Assembly (NCBI GenBank): GCA_933822405.4
Contig: CAKOGP040002069.1
Span: forward strand, 164,951-228,950
Length of the DNA: 64,000 nt
From: Cylindrotheca closterium
Lineage: Eukaryota > Bacillariophyta > Bacillariophyceae > Bacillariales > Bacillariaceae
Direction: 5' to 3'
Positions 12,768 to 23,720 of this stretch are shown here, piece after piece; within the stretch, counting starts at the first letter, position 1; every line of letters starts with the position of its first letter. Position numbers and translations under genes: made by a program. The notes beneath the pieces were generated by a model. That model was not told the origin of the DNA. It did no database searches and saw nothing but the letters and a program-made list of their open reading frames with translations.

Positions 12768-12842
12768 ATCACTCCAAGTTTCCAGAAGAGCGCAAGTATG
12801 TACGACACAAAGCTACAGTACGAATTGAATCTCCAATAGCAT
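12768..12842 (+). pseudogene. Detached duplicate of the 5-alpha-reductase 3' end
   Basis: About 75 bp beginning ATCACTCCAAGTTTCCAGAA resemble codons 240-264 plus the stop region of the gene just upstream (TATCACTCCAAATTTCCTGA near 12552). They carry several substitutions and have no reading frame of their own. This looks like a small local duplication or the remnant of a second gene copy. Confidence 0.7.
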
Positions 12843-13596
12843 ACACTGGATGACACAGGTTTATTAATGCTACTGTAAATCCGACCACTCACTCGTCGTT
12901 TGGATCCAGAAGAAGTAATCCTATGAGGTCATAATGGCACGACGATTATCCGTCTATAACATCACACCTAAACTCAGATTTCATCATTTCGTACGGTTGA
13001 ATGATCTGCTTTCATCGACACGTAACGGTGCCGCCTCCTTCCTAAGATCCGACATAACAGGTAACGGTGCTCTGTGCTGTCGTGCCAATACACAGAAGAC
13101 CAATCGTAGAAGTGATAGCGCTCGGGATTTCACAGAACTGGTCGAGGCGTAAGTCTTACGTCTTACTTCAACGTCTTCCTGCAGTTAACTGAGGCATAAT
13201 GTGAACGGACCCTTGTGAGCCGTCCTCATTGGATGACTTTCTGTGGAAGGTCAGAATTCAAAGAATTCAATACCATGGAATGGTGGAGGAAGTGTCAAAC
13301 TGATTCGGTTTCGAATATCTTGACACCTTCGATTTTTTACGGAGGATCAATTATAGCATTTTTGGGGGTCAAATCTAGCGTAAGTGATGTGTTTTTGCGT
13401 ACTTCAAAATTTTCGATATCATCGTTAATCGACAACATGTCACACACCTCTATGATTTCAGAAGCGACTTAATTAAAACTGTTTTCGCTATACGTTGCTG
13501 TGAAACCGATCGGCACTGAAATTCAAGCCGATGACACTTTCCTCTCACAATATTATCGTTCTTGTAGACCAAGGGCCAGATTTTTTGACATAAAAA
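12843..13596. other. Intergenic, no gene seen
   Basis: There is no supported gene. A 72-residue ORF at 12934-13152 has no recognisable feature and is left out. Confidence 0.4.
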
Positions 13597-14290
13597 ATGA
13601 AGATGCTTCCGCCAAACGAGAAGTTTGCAACCAGCACATACAACGATCATATGCCCTACAAGGCTTACTTTCACTCGTTGCTAAAGAGTTCAGGGGCTTC
13701 AAGACTGGAACTTGTACGTGATGATGCGATGATTCTTGGATCTGCTGATCCATTGGAGGACGCTCGATTCCTTTTGAACCATTGTGCTCCTCCAAAGGTA
13801 GACTCTGGACTACCAAGCCTTCCCAATCGAAAACCAAGCGTCGATAACTTGTTGCAGCTATTGAGCCAATCGGCTCCAAACGAGATGCGAATTGCACATG
13901 GTGACACTTGTTGCTGTGAATACCCCCATCACGAGTGCTCCTCTTTCTCACCACGCACTCAGCGTCGTGAACAAACCAACCAAGGTACGAGAAAATCGTG
14001 GCCTGGGTGCTCGGAGAGACCTTCCATTCGAGAAGTCGCAACTCCAGAGGAGTGCGATATTCCTCCAACAGCTCCAACAAGGCGAAGGGAAATGCCAGCT
14101 AGGAATTTTAACAAACGGAAACACTGCCGGTGGAGTGCTTCCTCAGTCCCTGCTACAAAGGTCGGATCATGAGAAAGATTCTACTTTGGCCAGCCAGCCA
14201 ATCCTGTTGCCATTGCCACCATGCTATTCAAAACTTTTGAGCCAAACCATGGCCTTGCATTTTGACTATGATGAAATGTACAATCTCTAG
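13597..14290 (+). pseudogene. Possible diverged RKxS-family gene, frame broken
   Basis: The first frame (13597-about 13890) carries VDSGLPSLPNRKPSVDNL, the same L-P-x-R-K-x-S site seen in the minus-strand genes that follow. Coding character then seems to move to the next frame (about 13890-14290, ending at a TAG). I found no clean GT-AG intron joining the two. This is either a decayed gene or a gene with an unusual intron. It would be the only plus-strand member. A 175-residue minus-strand ORF overlaps it and looks like its shadow. Confidence 0.35.
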
Positions 14291-14732
14291 ATCTAGACAA
14301 AATCACTATTATATAAAAATAAAGGTTCTTGCACAACAAGCTTGCCAATGAAAACTATGTTTGCCCGAGGCATACTCAACCGTTTCCACATATCCACTAG
14401 ACGGATGATCAGAATAGTACGATTGAGTCTAGTATAGGTTCATTCTCGAATGTTGGTAAAATTTGATTGCTAGCAAAGTTGCAAGTTACTATGGTACCAT
14501 CGTTCTCGCCTCACTACGCTTCAAAGGGAATTTGTGTTTGGAATTTCAGGTGTAAGGATCCCAGAGCGGAAGCATGGGGAGGCCAACGTGTTGCCAAAAT
14601 TGTATATTGTTCTATTGTAGGAGGAAAACAAGTTCATTTTTCTTCCGTCGGTTTGGTGGGTATGTTGTATCCTCGTATTCCTTTGTGAATTTAGGGCAAA
14701 GGAATGTGGGAAGTACTATAGCAGTAGCACTA
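14291..14732. other. Intergenic, convergent 3' flanks
   Basis: AT-rich 3' flanks of the 13.6 kb frame and of the minus-strand gene at 14733-15515. Nothing else was seen. Confidence 0.4.
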
Positions 14733-15515
14733 TCACAATTGACAGCTTGATTTCTTTCGCTCAGGCACGGATGGAACACCGTGATCGATGCTCTTCTCAC
14801 GACAGTGTCGAAATATGCTCCGAAAGCCATTCATGGTTTCTGGGGATATGCTTGGCTTTGACACGGTGGTGCCGGGAGAAGAATGAACCACGAAGATGTC
14901 GTTCGGTAGACCAAATGCAGGATTACAAGTTGAAGTGGACGATGGTGATGTACCTGTTGTTCTCGTTGAGTACAGCTTGACTCCTGGTGCCTGCTTGCGA
15001 ACTTGCGGGAATAAGGATTTCTTCGATTCGGCGGATGAAGGCTCAACACCAGTGATCAGATCAAACTTGGCGTTGCTCAGAGCCGGTGACGAGTTTAGGT
15101 TTTCAAAGGTTGCATTGCGCAAATTGTCCTTGGATTTCATGTTGTAGAGTGAAGCTTTCCTGGTTGGCATATTCAATCCCATTATCTGATTGGAAGAAGC
15201 CTTTCTTGTTGGCATTGGAAGTCCCATAGTTGAAGGCATTCTCGAAGGCGTCGTTCTCTCTTTCAGATTGTTAGCAGCAAACTTTCCCAGACTATCTCTT
15301 GACTTCATCGAAGTCAAGTTGGGTTTGCTTCCAAATCGCCAGTCTCGGTTCATGGCGAGAGGAGAAAAATTGTCAAGACTTCCTTCCCCCGCAGACGATT
15401 CATCGTCAATTGTTACGGCAGAGAGAAGACTGTGAAATGAGCCACTAATGGACAGAGGAATGCTCCCAATTGAGCTTCTACTCGAACTGCTCGTTTCCCC
15501 TTCTCCTGGCATCAT
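14733..15515 (-). CDS. RKxS-family protein 1 (unknown function)
   Basis: A single-exon frame of 260 residues, Ser-rich and predicted disordered. It has the hallmark sites of the cluster: two L-x-M-P-T-R-K-A-S repeats (about residues 100 and 114), then two N-A-x-F sites (LRNATFENL, LSNAKFDLI) and a final VPSVPERKKSS. The R-K-x-S core fits basophilic kinases (PKA, CaMK or AGC type), which is an inference. The N-terminus is acidic and Ser-rich (GSIPLSISGSFHSLLSAV then IDDESS). I recognise no catalytic domain or TM segment. It lies upstream of four more minus-strand members. Confidence 0.8.
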   Translation of the reverse strand: MMPGEGETSSSSRSSIGSIPLSISGSFHSLLSAVTIDDESSAGEGSLDNFSPLAMNRDWRFGSKPNLTSMKSRDSLGKFAANNLKERTTPSRMPSTMGLPMPTRKASSNQIMGLNMPTRKASLYNMKSKDNLRNATFENLNSSPALSNAKFDLITGVEPSSAESKKSLFPQVRKQAPGVKLYSTRTTGTSPSSTSTCNPAFGLPNDIFVVHSSPGTTVSKPSISPETMNGFRSIFRHCREKSIDHGVPSVPERKKSSCQL

Positions 15516-16575
15516 CTTCTAATCAACAGTCTACAGTCTACTGTCAATACCTTGGTGTCTCTCACTCTTTCGCTTTGAAGGATGATTTATATCAATGGTG
15601 ATATTTTAATCGTAATGGTGGTTCCTAATGCTGCCTGTGACGATGTTTCTTACGCTTCTGTTCCATATCAAGTGGTCCGCTTGTTGGAATGTGAAAAACG
15701 GTTTTCGAATTCTAGCTGTCGCGCTTGTATTTTGTTAGTGGCTTCTCTTTTCATTCACGCTTCCGGCCGGCAATAAGAACATTTTACTTATAATACGAAG
15801 AGATACTTCGCATGGGGCTTAAGAAATGCTGACGTATGCTTCCAAATTTCGCCAACAATTATGGATTTCACGATCCCAATGGTCCTTTCGCTTGTTTACG
15901 ACTTTGATAAAAGCTGGATTCTGAGCGATTCTGAAATGCGTTCAACATGCGTCATCACGATGATTGGAACTTCGATGTAGATCCAGCTTAGAACCTCAAT
16001 GAGAACGAGGCGAAATGAAAACTAAAGGAGCCCATTCCATGTGACCCTTTCTTCCCTTCACCCTTAACGTCACTCGCGACACTACCTTCTACCGGTACTG
16101 TTAGAAGTGGGAACACTACTTTTAAATGTCGTCTATATTGAATCTCAGCGTATGCGTCTGGTTACTCATTCGTACCTAGTCTTGGTCAACGAAAATATTC
16201 TCCACCTTTTGAAATGTTGTTCTTACCATTGGGACCGAGAAAGTGTCAAGTGACTTTTTGTAGTACTTGATTGCTTCATTCCATCTACCGAGTTTGGTCA
16301 AACAAACATGTTGTGTTAAAATGAATAATTCGTCATGTTTAGAATACAATAGTTTACAATAGTTTACAAGTGATCATTGTTGAGGAAAGCGTTTCCATCA
16401 ATGGGACTTTGATATCAAAATTTGCATGGGATGATCACGACGAGGATGTGACAATCGAACTGCTGATTCCTCCTCATAAAGGTGTATCGGATAGCATTGG
16501 GATTGCGCCAGCTGTCAATCTTCTTCTTTGATTGTTGTTGTTACTGCTGTCGTCGTCGTGGTGCTTGCTGATGTT
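15516..16575. other. Intergenic, no gene seen
   Basis: This contains the 5' region of RKxS gene 1 and the 3' flank of gene 2, with one TACCGGTA word at 16090-16097. No supported ORF. Confidence 0.45.
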
Positions 16576-17118
16576 CTAGTTATCGAATGTGGCGTTCTGA
16601 AGATCGGATAGAATGTTGCATTCTTGCGTGCTGGAACTTTGGTTGAGTGACAGCGAGCAGTTGTGTTGGGAGGGTTTTCGTCTTGGGACAGCGAGCGGAG
16701 TGTCCGAGTTCAAACTTGCTCTTGTCTTGCGGCTCGCCGAGCGTGGGCTCGTGATGGTTTCGAGACAAACAAATCGATCGAACCGTGAAAATGTGTTGTT
16801 CTTCTTTGAGTTCTTTACAATGTCAAATCTTGCATTGAGCATGGAATCTTGGTGATCCATGGCAAAGGAAGATGATGGGACTCTTCGGAAACTCATATCC
16901 ATGGAAGACTTGCGCTTTGGAATGCTGGGAGCCTTGGAACTCAGGATTGTGTCCAAACCCGCTTTTCGAAAGGCTTGAGCAACTCCTCGTCCTCGGAGAG
17001 AAATCGCAAAACTCTCTGCCGCATCAAGCGTCGGGGTGGTCACCGTGGATGCCAGACTACATGAAGAGTCGACAGCATAGAAGATGAAGCTTGGAACCTT
17101 TTGTCTTCTCATTGCCAT
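16576..17118 (-). CDS. RKxS-family protein 2 (unknown function)
   Basis: About 180 residues. The start at 17118 (MAMRRQKVPSFIF) was chosen because members 3-5 start the same way, 6-10 residues before a [VI]P-x-[LF]IF[CY] motif. An in-frame ATG at 17190 would add 24 residues. Then come a Ser/Thr-rich stretch, APSIPKRKSSMDMSFRR, MLNARFDIV, a conserved [DN]RF-x-C segment, DTPLAVPRRKPS and a final LQNATFDN. Two R-K-x-S sites and two N-A-x-F sites alternate along the chain. No globular domain was recognised. Confidence 0.82.
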   Translation of the reverse strand: MAMRRQKVPSFIFYAVDSSCSLASTVTTPTLDAAESFAISLRGRGVAQAFRKAGLDTILSSKAPSIPKRKSSMDMSFRRVPSSSFAMDHQDSMLNARFDIVKNSKKNNTFSRFDRFVCLETITSPRSASRKTRASLNSDTPLAVPRRKPSQHNCSLSLNQSSSTQECNILSDLQNATFDN

Positions 17119-17463
17119 CTTGATTTTCTTTTTATGAGCAACTGGGTTTTGTGAATTGAAGAAGCGAGATTGGAATTCTATGTGTTCCACGAAAACACAG
17201 TTTCAAAGTACAGTACAAACCGGAATATCCCTGTTCTGTTTGATTTATGGCTCGAGTACCGAAGAAGAACTCTTCCTGCAAAGTTCCACCGAAAATGAGT
17301 TCGAGAAGTTTGATCGTCTGAAACTTCCGGTACATAGGGTACAGCAGATGGTTCTTTTGACAGCACCTGGTACTGTACCGGTACGGAGAAAATAAAGCGG
17401 TATTGTTGGTGTTCCTCCAGATTCCCAGACCCAAACGAGGAGGAGGGCGAGTTTCCATGATTT

Positions 17464-17720
17464 CTGATGTCGGACAAACATTCGACCTTCTGCTCTACAA
17501 TATCTGCTCTACATGCAATCTTCAAATTCTTCACCATCTATTAGAGATGCTGGTATTATACCTACCGGTACTGTAGGTAGTATCATCAAGAGTGTGATAT
17601 TCTTGGTATCATCTTTTAAAAATTATCACAGTACCGGTAAAATAGCTCGATCATCACGAAGACTGACTCGCCACGATGTTTTCATGTCGGACAAACATTC
17701 AACCTTCTGCTCTACAGATC
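17464..17720. repeat. Short duplicated segment in RKxS intergenic
   Basis: A ~33-bp segment (ATGTCGGACAAACATTC..CCTTCTGCTCTACA) occurs at about 17465 and again at about 17684. The copies differ by one base. They flank AT-rich spacer with two TACCGGTA words. Confidence 0.7.
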
Positions 17721-17910
17721 ATAGTGAAGACTGATTCATTCGCCACATCGTACAATGCTGAGGGGAGGAGCGAATGTCATATATATGTCATTCCCGAGTG
17801 GAGAAAGACTCGACGATAACTGCCTGCTGGGCACTCCTCCGTGGTTTTTGAATCAAGTTGAAGCTCTATCCTTGCTTTGAACCTTGCTTGGAACACCCGC
17901 AAGCGATGGT

Positions 17911-18282
17911 GCTGGCTTGGCCAATGCGGACTCCTGCTGCTCTCTCTACCATTGCAATAGTGAAATCTTCTATCATTTTTGGCAATAATCATTTCGTTTA
18001 GATTTCATAGAACTGTTGCATCTTGCTACTGTACACCAGTGGATTGATTGTACTGTGATCCTCCCTTCCTGGTCTTTACATTCGAACATGGTTGTTGCTG
18101 GCTTGGCCAATGCGGACTCCTGCTGCTCTCTCTACCATTGCAATAGTGAAATCTTCTATCATTTTTGGCAATAATCATTTCGTTTAGATTTCATAGAACT
18201 GTTGCATCTTGCTACTGTACACCAGTGGATTGATTGTACTGTGATCCTCCCTTCCTGGTCTTTACATTCGAACATGGTTGTT
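17911..18282. repeat. 186-bp tandem duplication at the 3' end of RKxS gene 3
   Basis: The unit beginning GCTGGCTTGGCCAATGCGGA occurs at 17911 and 18097 and is essentially identical. The end of the second copy overlaps the last codons and stop of RKxS gene 3, so the annotated C-terminus of that gene lies inside the repeat. Confidence 0.92.
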
Positions 18283-18915
18283 GTTGAATCGTCTTGTTTG
18301 CACAGGTCTGGCTGGCAGTCTTTGGGTGGTGTTGTTGCTTTTACTACTGTGGCTGCTGGTATTGAGCAGGTCACCAAACTTTGCATTTTGCAAGCCAGAG
18401 AGCACTGTGAATGCTTTGATGGTTCGGGGGCTGTTCGGTGACAATGGTGACATGCAGCTTTGTTCGGACGACTTCCGTTGTGGGACAGTTAATGGGGTAT
18501 CAGAAGAACATTCACTGGTTCTTGTCTTGCGGCTTGCCTGGGTCAAGGCTGGGCTCCCGAGCATTGGTCGTACAAAACAGCCGAATCTATTGACCGGGGA
18601 ATGCAGTTTCTTCTTGCCACTAGCTTTTGGGCTGAAGGTGGCATTCCTCATGGATTCTTGATGGTCAATATGAAACGAAGAAGAGAGCTTCCGAAGACCC
18701 ATGCCCCGCGAAGACAGACGTTTTGGAAGACGAGGAGCTGTGTTGGACATCAAGGCATCATCCATGCCCAGCACGAGGCCAAAGCCTCTGCCAAGGCCAC
18801 GAAGGGAGCTTGGCCTTGAATCTTCAGCATCGAGGGTCTGATATGAAACTGCGGATGTCAAACTGGCGGAGGAGCCAACACAAAATATTAGGCTTGGGAC
18901 TCTTTGTCTTTGCAT
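18262..18915 (-). CDS. RKxS-family protein 3 (unknown function)
   Basis: 218 residues from the family-type start MQRQRVPSLIFC; an in-frame ATG at 18975 would add 20. It follows the same plan as members 2, 4 and 5: RVPSLIFCVGSSASLTS, then GRGFGL, APRLPKRLSSRGMGLRK, HQESMRNATF, VNRFGCF, DTPLTVPQRKSS and LQNAKFGDLL. One site reads K-R-L-S-S instead of RKxS but keeps Arg at -3. The last ~10 residues come from a 186-bp repeat, so the tail may differ between alleles. Confidence 0.85.
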   Translation of the reverse strand: MQRQRVPSLIFCVGSSASLTSAVSYQTLDAEDSRPSSLRGLGRGFGLVLGMDDALMSNTAPRLPKRLSSRGMGLRKLSSSFHIDHQESMRNATFSPKASGKKKLHSPVNRFGCFVRPMLGSPALTQASRKTRTSECSSDTPLTVPQRKSSEQSCMSPLSPNSPRTIKAFTVLSGLQNAKFGDLLNTSSHSSKSNNTTQRLPARPVQTRRFNNNHVRM

Positions 18916-19731
18916 CTTGGAAGTTGAGTTGTATCGTTCTTTGTCTTCCAGACGGAAATTATGAGAGCGGAACATGAAATTTCAACGTGAATGCGTACAG
19001 TACACTTTTGACCTGCACAAGAAAAGCTTTTAGTACCGTCGCGCGAAATACGCGATGTGTTCCCCGAAGTTAGGCCCGCACAATATATTAGCTATTAAAT
19101 TAGACATTTTATCCGAATGTCGTCGATTGATACAGCGGAGAAATCTAGTTCTGGCCATTAAATGAAATTGATTAAGGACACCAACAGAATATGGTTCAGA
19201 CTATCACACGGAGGAACTCTGGCACAAGCGCTTCGCTCCATGAAATACTTTATTTTAGTCGCCTTTAAGAAAATACCGTCGCACAAATCAAAGCTCCCGC
19301 GATGCCACGTAAACGAAACAACTGCAATACCGGTAGACCACAGGAGCTCAAGATGCAACGAAATGAACTAAGGTGTCTCGCAACATATTCTTATTTGTCT
19401 TATTGGAAGTAGCAGGCACAATTGAATTGTTTGTATGATTCCACCACTGTAGTATCCAGGTTTAACTTCTTGTTTGGTGTCGCAGGAGCGAGTTGATTCC
19501 AAACGAGGATGAGAATCCATTCACAGGTAGTACACCGCGCGCCTTGCAATCCATCATCACATTGAATTCGAAGATGATTTTTGTTGAACTGCTAGTTGGA
19601 CAGAACGGCGTGCCCAACGAGTTCCTTCGCTGCTTCTTGCTGGCTCGCTCTGCTGTATCTGCACCAGTGTTGACAATTCAGTCGTCAAAAGTAGCACATG
19701 TTGTCTTGACGCTTTACCTAGCTATCGGTGA
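18916..19731. other. Intergenic, no gene seen
   Basis: Promoter of RKxS gene 3 and 3' flank of gene 4. The plus-strand ORF at 19493-20041 is the antisense shadow of gene 4. Confidence 0.45.
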
Positions 19732-20196
19732 CTACTTTAAGCTCTGTTGTGATGGCTTTCGTAGCGGGATACTCAGTGGCGTATCCGTAGATCCTGCACT
19801 GCGAATTGTTTTGCGGCTACCCTCTGACAGACTTGGACTGAGCATAGGTGCAATGGAGCAGAACTTATCAAAGAGTGCTGACTTATTCTTCATTGTACTA
19901 TCGTCAATCTGGAATCTGGCGTTCATCTTGGATTCTCCGTGGCCACCAGTTCCAGAGGAGCACGATATCTTTCGGAAGCCCATTCCCCTCGAGGACTGGC
20001 GTCTCGGAAGACTTGGAGCCTTCGACTTTGTCGAAGTATAGTCCAAGCCAAATCGTTGACCAAATCCAGAAGATGGTCTGCAAAGCACATCTTCGGCATC
20101 CACCATCATGCTAGGATACGATATCATAGATGTCAGACTACTGGAGGAGTCGGCACAGAAGATGAGGCTTGGTATTCTTTGTCCTTGGAATGACAT
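19732..20196 (-). CDS. RKxS-family protein 4 (unknown function)
   Basis: 154 residues from MSFQGQRIPSLIFCADSS, aligned with members 2, 3 and 5; the frame is open upstream to 20403. Order: IPSLIFC motif, Ser-rich run, GQRFGL, APSLPRRQSSRGMGFRK, KMNARFQID, FDKFCSIAPMLSP, DTPLSIPLRKPSQQ. It ends right after the last RKxS site and so lacks the final N-A-x-F element that members 2, 3 and 5 carry. Confidence 0.82.
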   Translation of the reverse strand: MSFQGQRIPSLIFCADSSSSLTSMISYPSMMVDAEDVLCRPSSGFGQRFGLDYTSTKSKAPSLPRRQSSRGMGFRKISCSSGTGGHGESKMNARFQIDDSTMKNKSALFDKFCSIAPMLSPSLSEGSRKTIRSAGSTDTPLSIPLRKPSQQSLK

Positions 20197-21395
20197 GTTT
20201 TGGTTTCGCTGTGGTTGATGACTGTAGGTTTTCACTTGTTTTTGTGACTGTGGAGAAAATATGAGACGGGCGTTGGAGCTTGGGCAATTTGACAGCTGGT
20301 GCAAGGCCACACAACTTTTGAGTAACACACACAATGCATACGTTATAAATGTGAGTTGCGGGATTGTTTCGCACCTCATCCATTGATCATCTCTTCTAAA
20401 CATAAAGGCACGGAGATTCGGAGAAAACCATTTCCATTACTTTTTTAACTTCAAAAATATGGTTTTTAATATCTAGACGAGCTATCATATGCCATTAGTA
20501 CCAGATATAGGGTACTCATACTTTGAATGGGACCGCAGGTACTGTATGTTGCTCGTTGGTGTTTGCAGAACGGATGGCCCTCCTCGTGGCAGCCAACAAG
20601 GAATGCCGATGCTCCTCGACCTCAAACCACGTCCAACCAGCTGGTGGACTTGAAGAAGAAAGGAACCTAACCACCAGTTACATGTTAGATCGAATGCTAT
20701 TATATTGCTTTTGCTTCCTCCATTATAATATATCAATGATTACTAGCGACAGCACACCACTCGACTGTATTCGTCCTACGAACAACAAGAAGCCCATGCA
20801 TCGTCGTGGTCATGCGACAAAAGTCACAGAATAATAGATTCACAGAAATCGATATGCAGTTCAAGATACAGCGTGAATGGAAGTCTACAGTACTACTTCG
20901 TCCCGAAATGATAATGGCCTACTGGTATACTGCGAAGGAGAAAACGATTTGTGATTGATTGATTCGAGTCAGTCGTTGGGGTCGCGAACACGTTGCCATA
21001 TATAATGCCTCCACTTCTTTAAAGGTTATTTGTGTACCCTTGCCCTACACTATGGACACGCACTCGAAAGGATTTTGCTGAAAGGAACTAGGCTGAATTA
21101 GTTGCATGGTACAATTTAGAAGCAAATATGGAATCAATAGATACTAATCAGTCTTCTTTAAAACTAGAATGCCATGATCTGTTTTGAAGTCTCAAACTAT
21201 CACGTAAGCCCGTGTGGCTGCCATCTACTTTCAGCTTGATTGTTGCCACATTGTATCATCGAATGTATCGTTGATCTATGGTACTTCCGGCGCTGGATTT
21301 TCCATTCTCATCGTTTTTTGCATCACGATGGTCGCTTAGACTTGCGTTCGAATAGCATTGCTGTTCTTGAACAGTAACGCCTCCTATTATAGTTA
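20197..21395. other. Intergenic, no gene seen
   Basis: Spacer of 1.2 kb between RKxS genes 4 and 5. No coding frame is supported. Confidence 0.5.
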
Positions 21396-21965
21396 TCACT
21401 GGAGCAGTACCGTCCCGTCGATTTCCCACAAGTCACCAAAAGTGGCATTCCGAATATCAGGCAACTGGCGCCGGCTTTGTTGTTGTGACAAGGAGATCTT
21501 CTGCTGAGATGGTTTTCGTCGTGGCATAGTCAGGGGTGAGTCAGTGCTGCTGCTTTTGTGTGTCTTTCGACTAGACTCCGATAGAGTTGGGCTCAAAATT
21601 GGTGCAAGACAGCCAAATCGGTCGGCGAGCGAAGTCTTGGTGTTCTTGCCTGCTCCAATGCCGTGGCTTGAGTTATCAGCAGTCTTGAAGTTGGCATTCG
21701 CCATGGAATCTTGGCGGTCCATAGAGAAAGAAGAAGGCGCCCGTTGGAATCCCATATCTTGCGAAGGGAAGCGCTGTGGCAGGCTGGGAGCTTGTGACAT
21801 TGCAATGGAATCACCCCTCTTCATTAGACCAAACCCTCGGCCGATTCCGTGAATGGTTTTCGGCGGGCTCGTTTCATTTGTATCCACCGTTTGAAGTGTC
21901 ACCATGGATGCTAGACTTGTGGAGGAATCTGCGCAGAAGATGAGGTGTGGGATATTTTGTTTCAT
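21396..21965 (-). CDS. RKxS-family protein 5 (unknown function)
   Basis: 189 residues from MKQNIPHLIFCADSS, with an alternative ATG at 22082. Same order as its neighbours: IPHLIFC, GRGFGL, APSLPQRFPSQDMGFQR (first RKxS site degenerate), MANANFKTA, ADRFGCLAPILSP, DSPLTMPRRKPSQQ, IRNATFGDLW. The strict conservation of order despite low overall identity suggests short functional motifs separated by free linkers. Confidence 0.83.
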   Translation of the reverse strand: MKQNIPHLIFCADSSTSLASMVTLQTVDTNETSPPKTIHGIGRGFGLMKRGDSIAMSQAPSLPQRFPSQDMGFQRAPSSFSMDRQDSMANANFKTADNSSHGIGAGKNTKTSLADRFGCLAPILSPTLSESSRKTHKSSSTDSPLTMPRRKPSQQKISLSQQQSRRQLPDIRNATFGDLWEIDGTVLLQ

Positions 21966-23720
21966 CGTGAAGTATTCTGATGTATTGTTGTGGATTTTTG
22001 CGGTTGCATACCGGTAGTTTTGGCTTTGAAACACAAACCAACTGCTTGTGTGAGAAAGGGAACATCTGTCTTTTGTTCTCATTTTGTTTCGTCATTGCAT
22101 AATACCGGGTATATATTGTCCAATAGCTCTTAATGGCAAACTGTACACGTGGACTGATATATTTATTTTGTAACCAGATTTAAACTCCAAGAAATCTGAT
22201 ACATACAGTATGATACTAATGTTTTAGCAAGGGCATAAAGCGCGTAAGGAGCGTTAAATATCTAAATTTCGCAGTCTTTGCGAAGCATGATGAAAGAGCG
22301 GTATTATTCTGAAAGTTTTGCATTTGCGTGAGCTTTTTGGTTGAGGAGCACAAAAAAAAGCGTTTCCTTTTGGTGATCACGGCGTACGACGCAATACTTG
22401 CCACAACTTCTTCTGAAGTAGAGATGGAACGCAATTTAAACAAAAAACCGCTTATTGCCTCATACAGTAAACGTCCATTTATGCCGAGCGAGAACTACAG
22501 TAACAAGGAAGAAGCAGTCTCGTTCATCTTGCGCCCACGTAGTTGAACGAGGTGAAAGCCATACACTGTAATTACAGTAGGCCATTTGAAAAGTTACTAT
22601 TCTGATTGATTCGATTGCAAAAAAATTGCGGCGCACGTGAAATTTCACGTATGTGGCGAAAATCCAGCCATCGCATCTACTTCAGTACTTTTTAAAAAAG
22701 AGGGAAAACTGTCGTAACGCATGTCTCATCGATTGCACAAATCTTTGCAGTCAGAGTATTGTATATGACCAATTCTAGATGCCAAGGGTCGGATTTGGCA
22801 CCATTCAAAATGGGCCCGCCGTGTTGCACATTAGGACTATAGAGATTGCCTCGATCGCATCGAATTCAACTGGATGGAGAACCAGGCTAATCCGGGCGCA
22901 TAACTCATCAACCACCACGATTCAAGCGATGGAATTAGTTCACTAAAAGAGAAATTGACGAAAACATATTTGCACAAAGGAATCGCAAGAGCAGAGAGGC
23001 CTTCCTACCGATTTTATTGGCAAGCTTGTTCAGGTGGAAATGCGGTTACAAACAATACAACAACTCGCCGGATAGCAGATGCGTCAACCAAAAGCATCTG
23101 CGAACCACCATTTCAAAGGCACCAATACCTAAAGCTGTTAGCAAAGGTGTGAGATCCGGCATCCGACTTTTCCAGCGCATGGCAGAAATAAAGCAGCAGA
23201 CAACGATGAATTTCGATTGGTTATCCATTTGGCACACTAAGTGGATGACATTATCTAGCGTTGGCCTGGACGTACACTGTGGAGCAACCAACTTTGAAAC
23301 ATCGGAGAGAAAGAGTTTTCCAAGGTTGGGGATGTTGTTGTACGGGGGTACGATAGATTTTGAATCTCTACTGTAGAACCTTACTCTTGGTAAAACTACC
23401 CAAAACGTATTATACTTATGCTTCGCCCGGATTAGTTTCTTGAATTTTATCTATACTCTTGATTTTATGCTGTGGTACCTTTTAATATCCAACACGTTTG
23501 GAGTGTACATTGTACATACCGGTATCGTATAATCGTGACGGAGACCTTGCTTGTTCCATCTTTCCACAGATCTGCCTATCGAAGCATACATTTCCTACTG
23601 TGATAAGATGCTGTAATACATTCATATGGTTTGTGACAATAAGCTATATTCATTTAGTCTAGATTCTATGTATGTGTACTGTACATATGTTGGCATTGCT
23701 GATATCAGCATTCAGTGTCC
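21966..23720. other. Intergenic, no gene seen
   Basis: 1.75 kb without a convincing gene. A 119-residue ORF at 23017-23376 shows no family motif and is left out. A TACCGGTA word sits near 23517. Confidence 0.45.

Noticed and set aside
13553..14080. 175-residue minus-strand ORF
   Set aside because: It overlaps the plus-strand frame with the LPNRKPS site, has no recognisable motif and a composition typical of antisense reading.
19493..20041. 182-residue plus-strand ORF
   Set aside because: Antisense to RKxS gene 4, whose motifs are clear on the minus strand.
23017..23376. 119-residue plus-strand ORF
   Set aside because: It looked gene-like by length only; no family motif and no neighbouring signal supports it.
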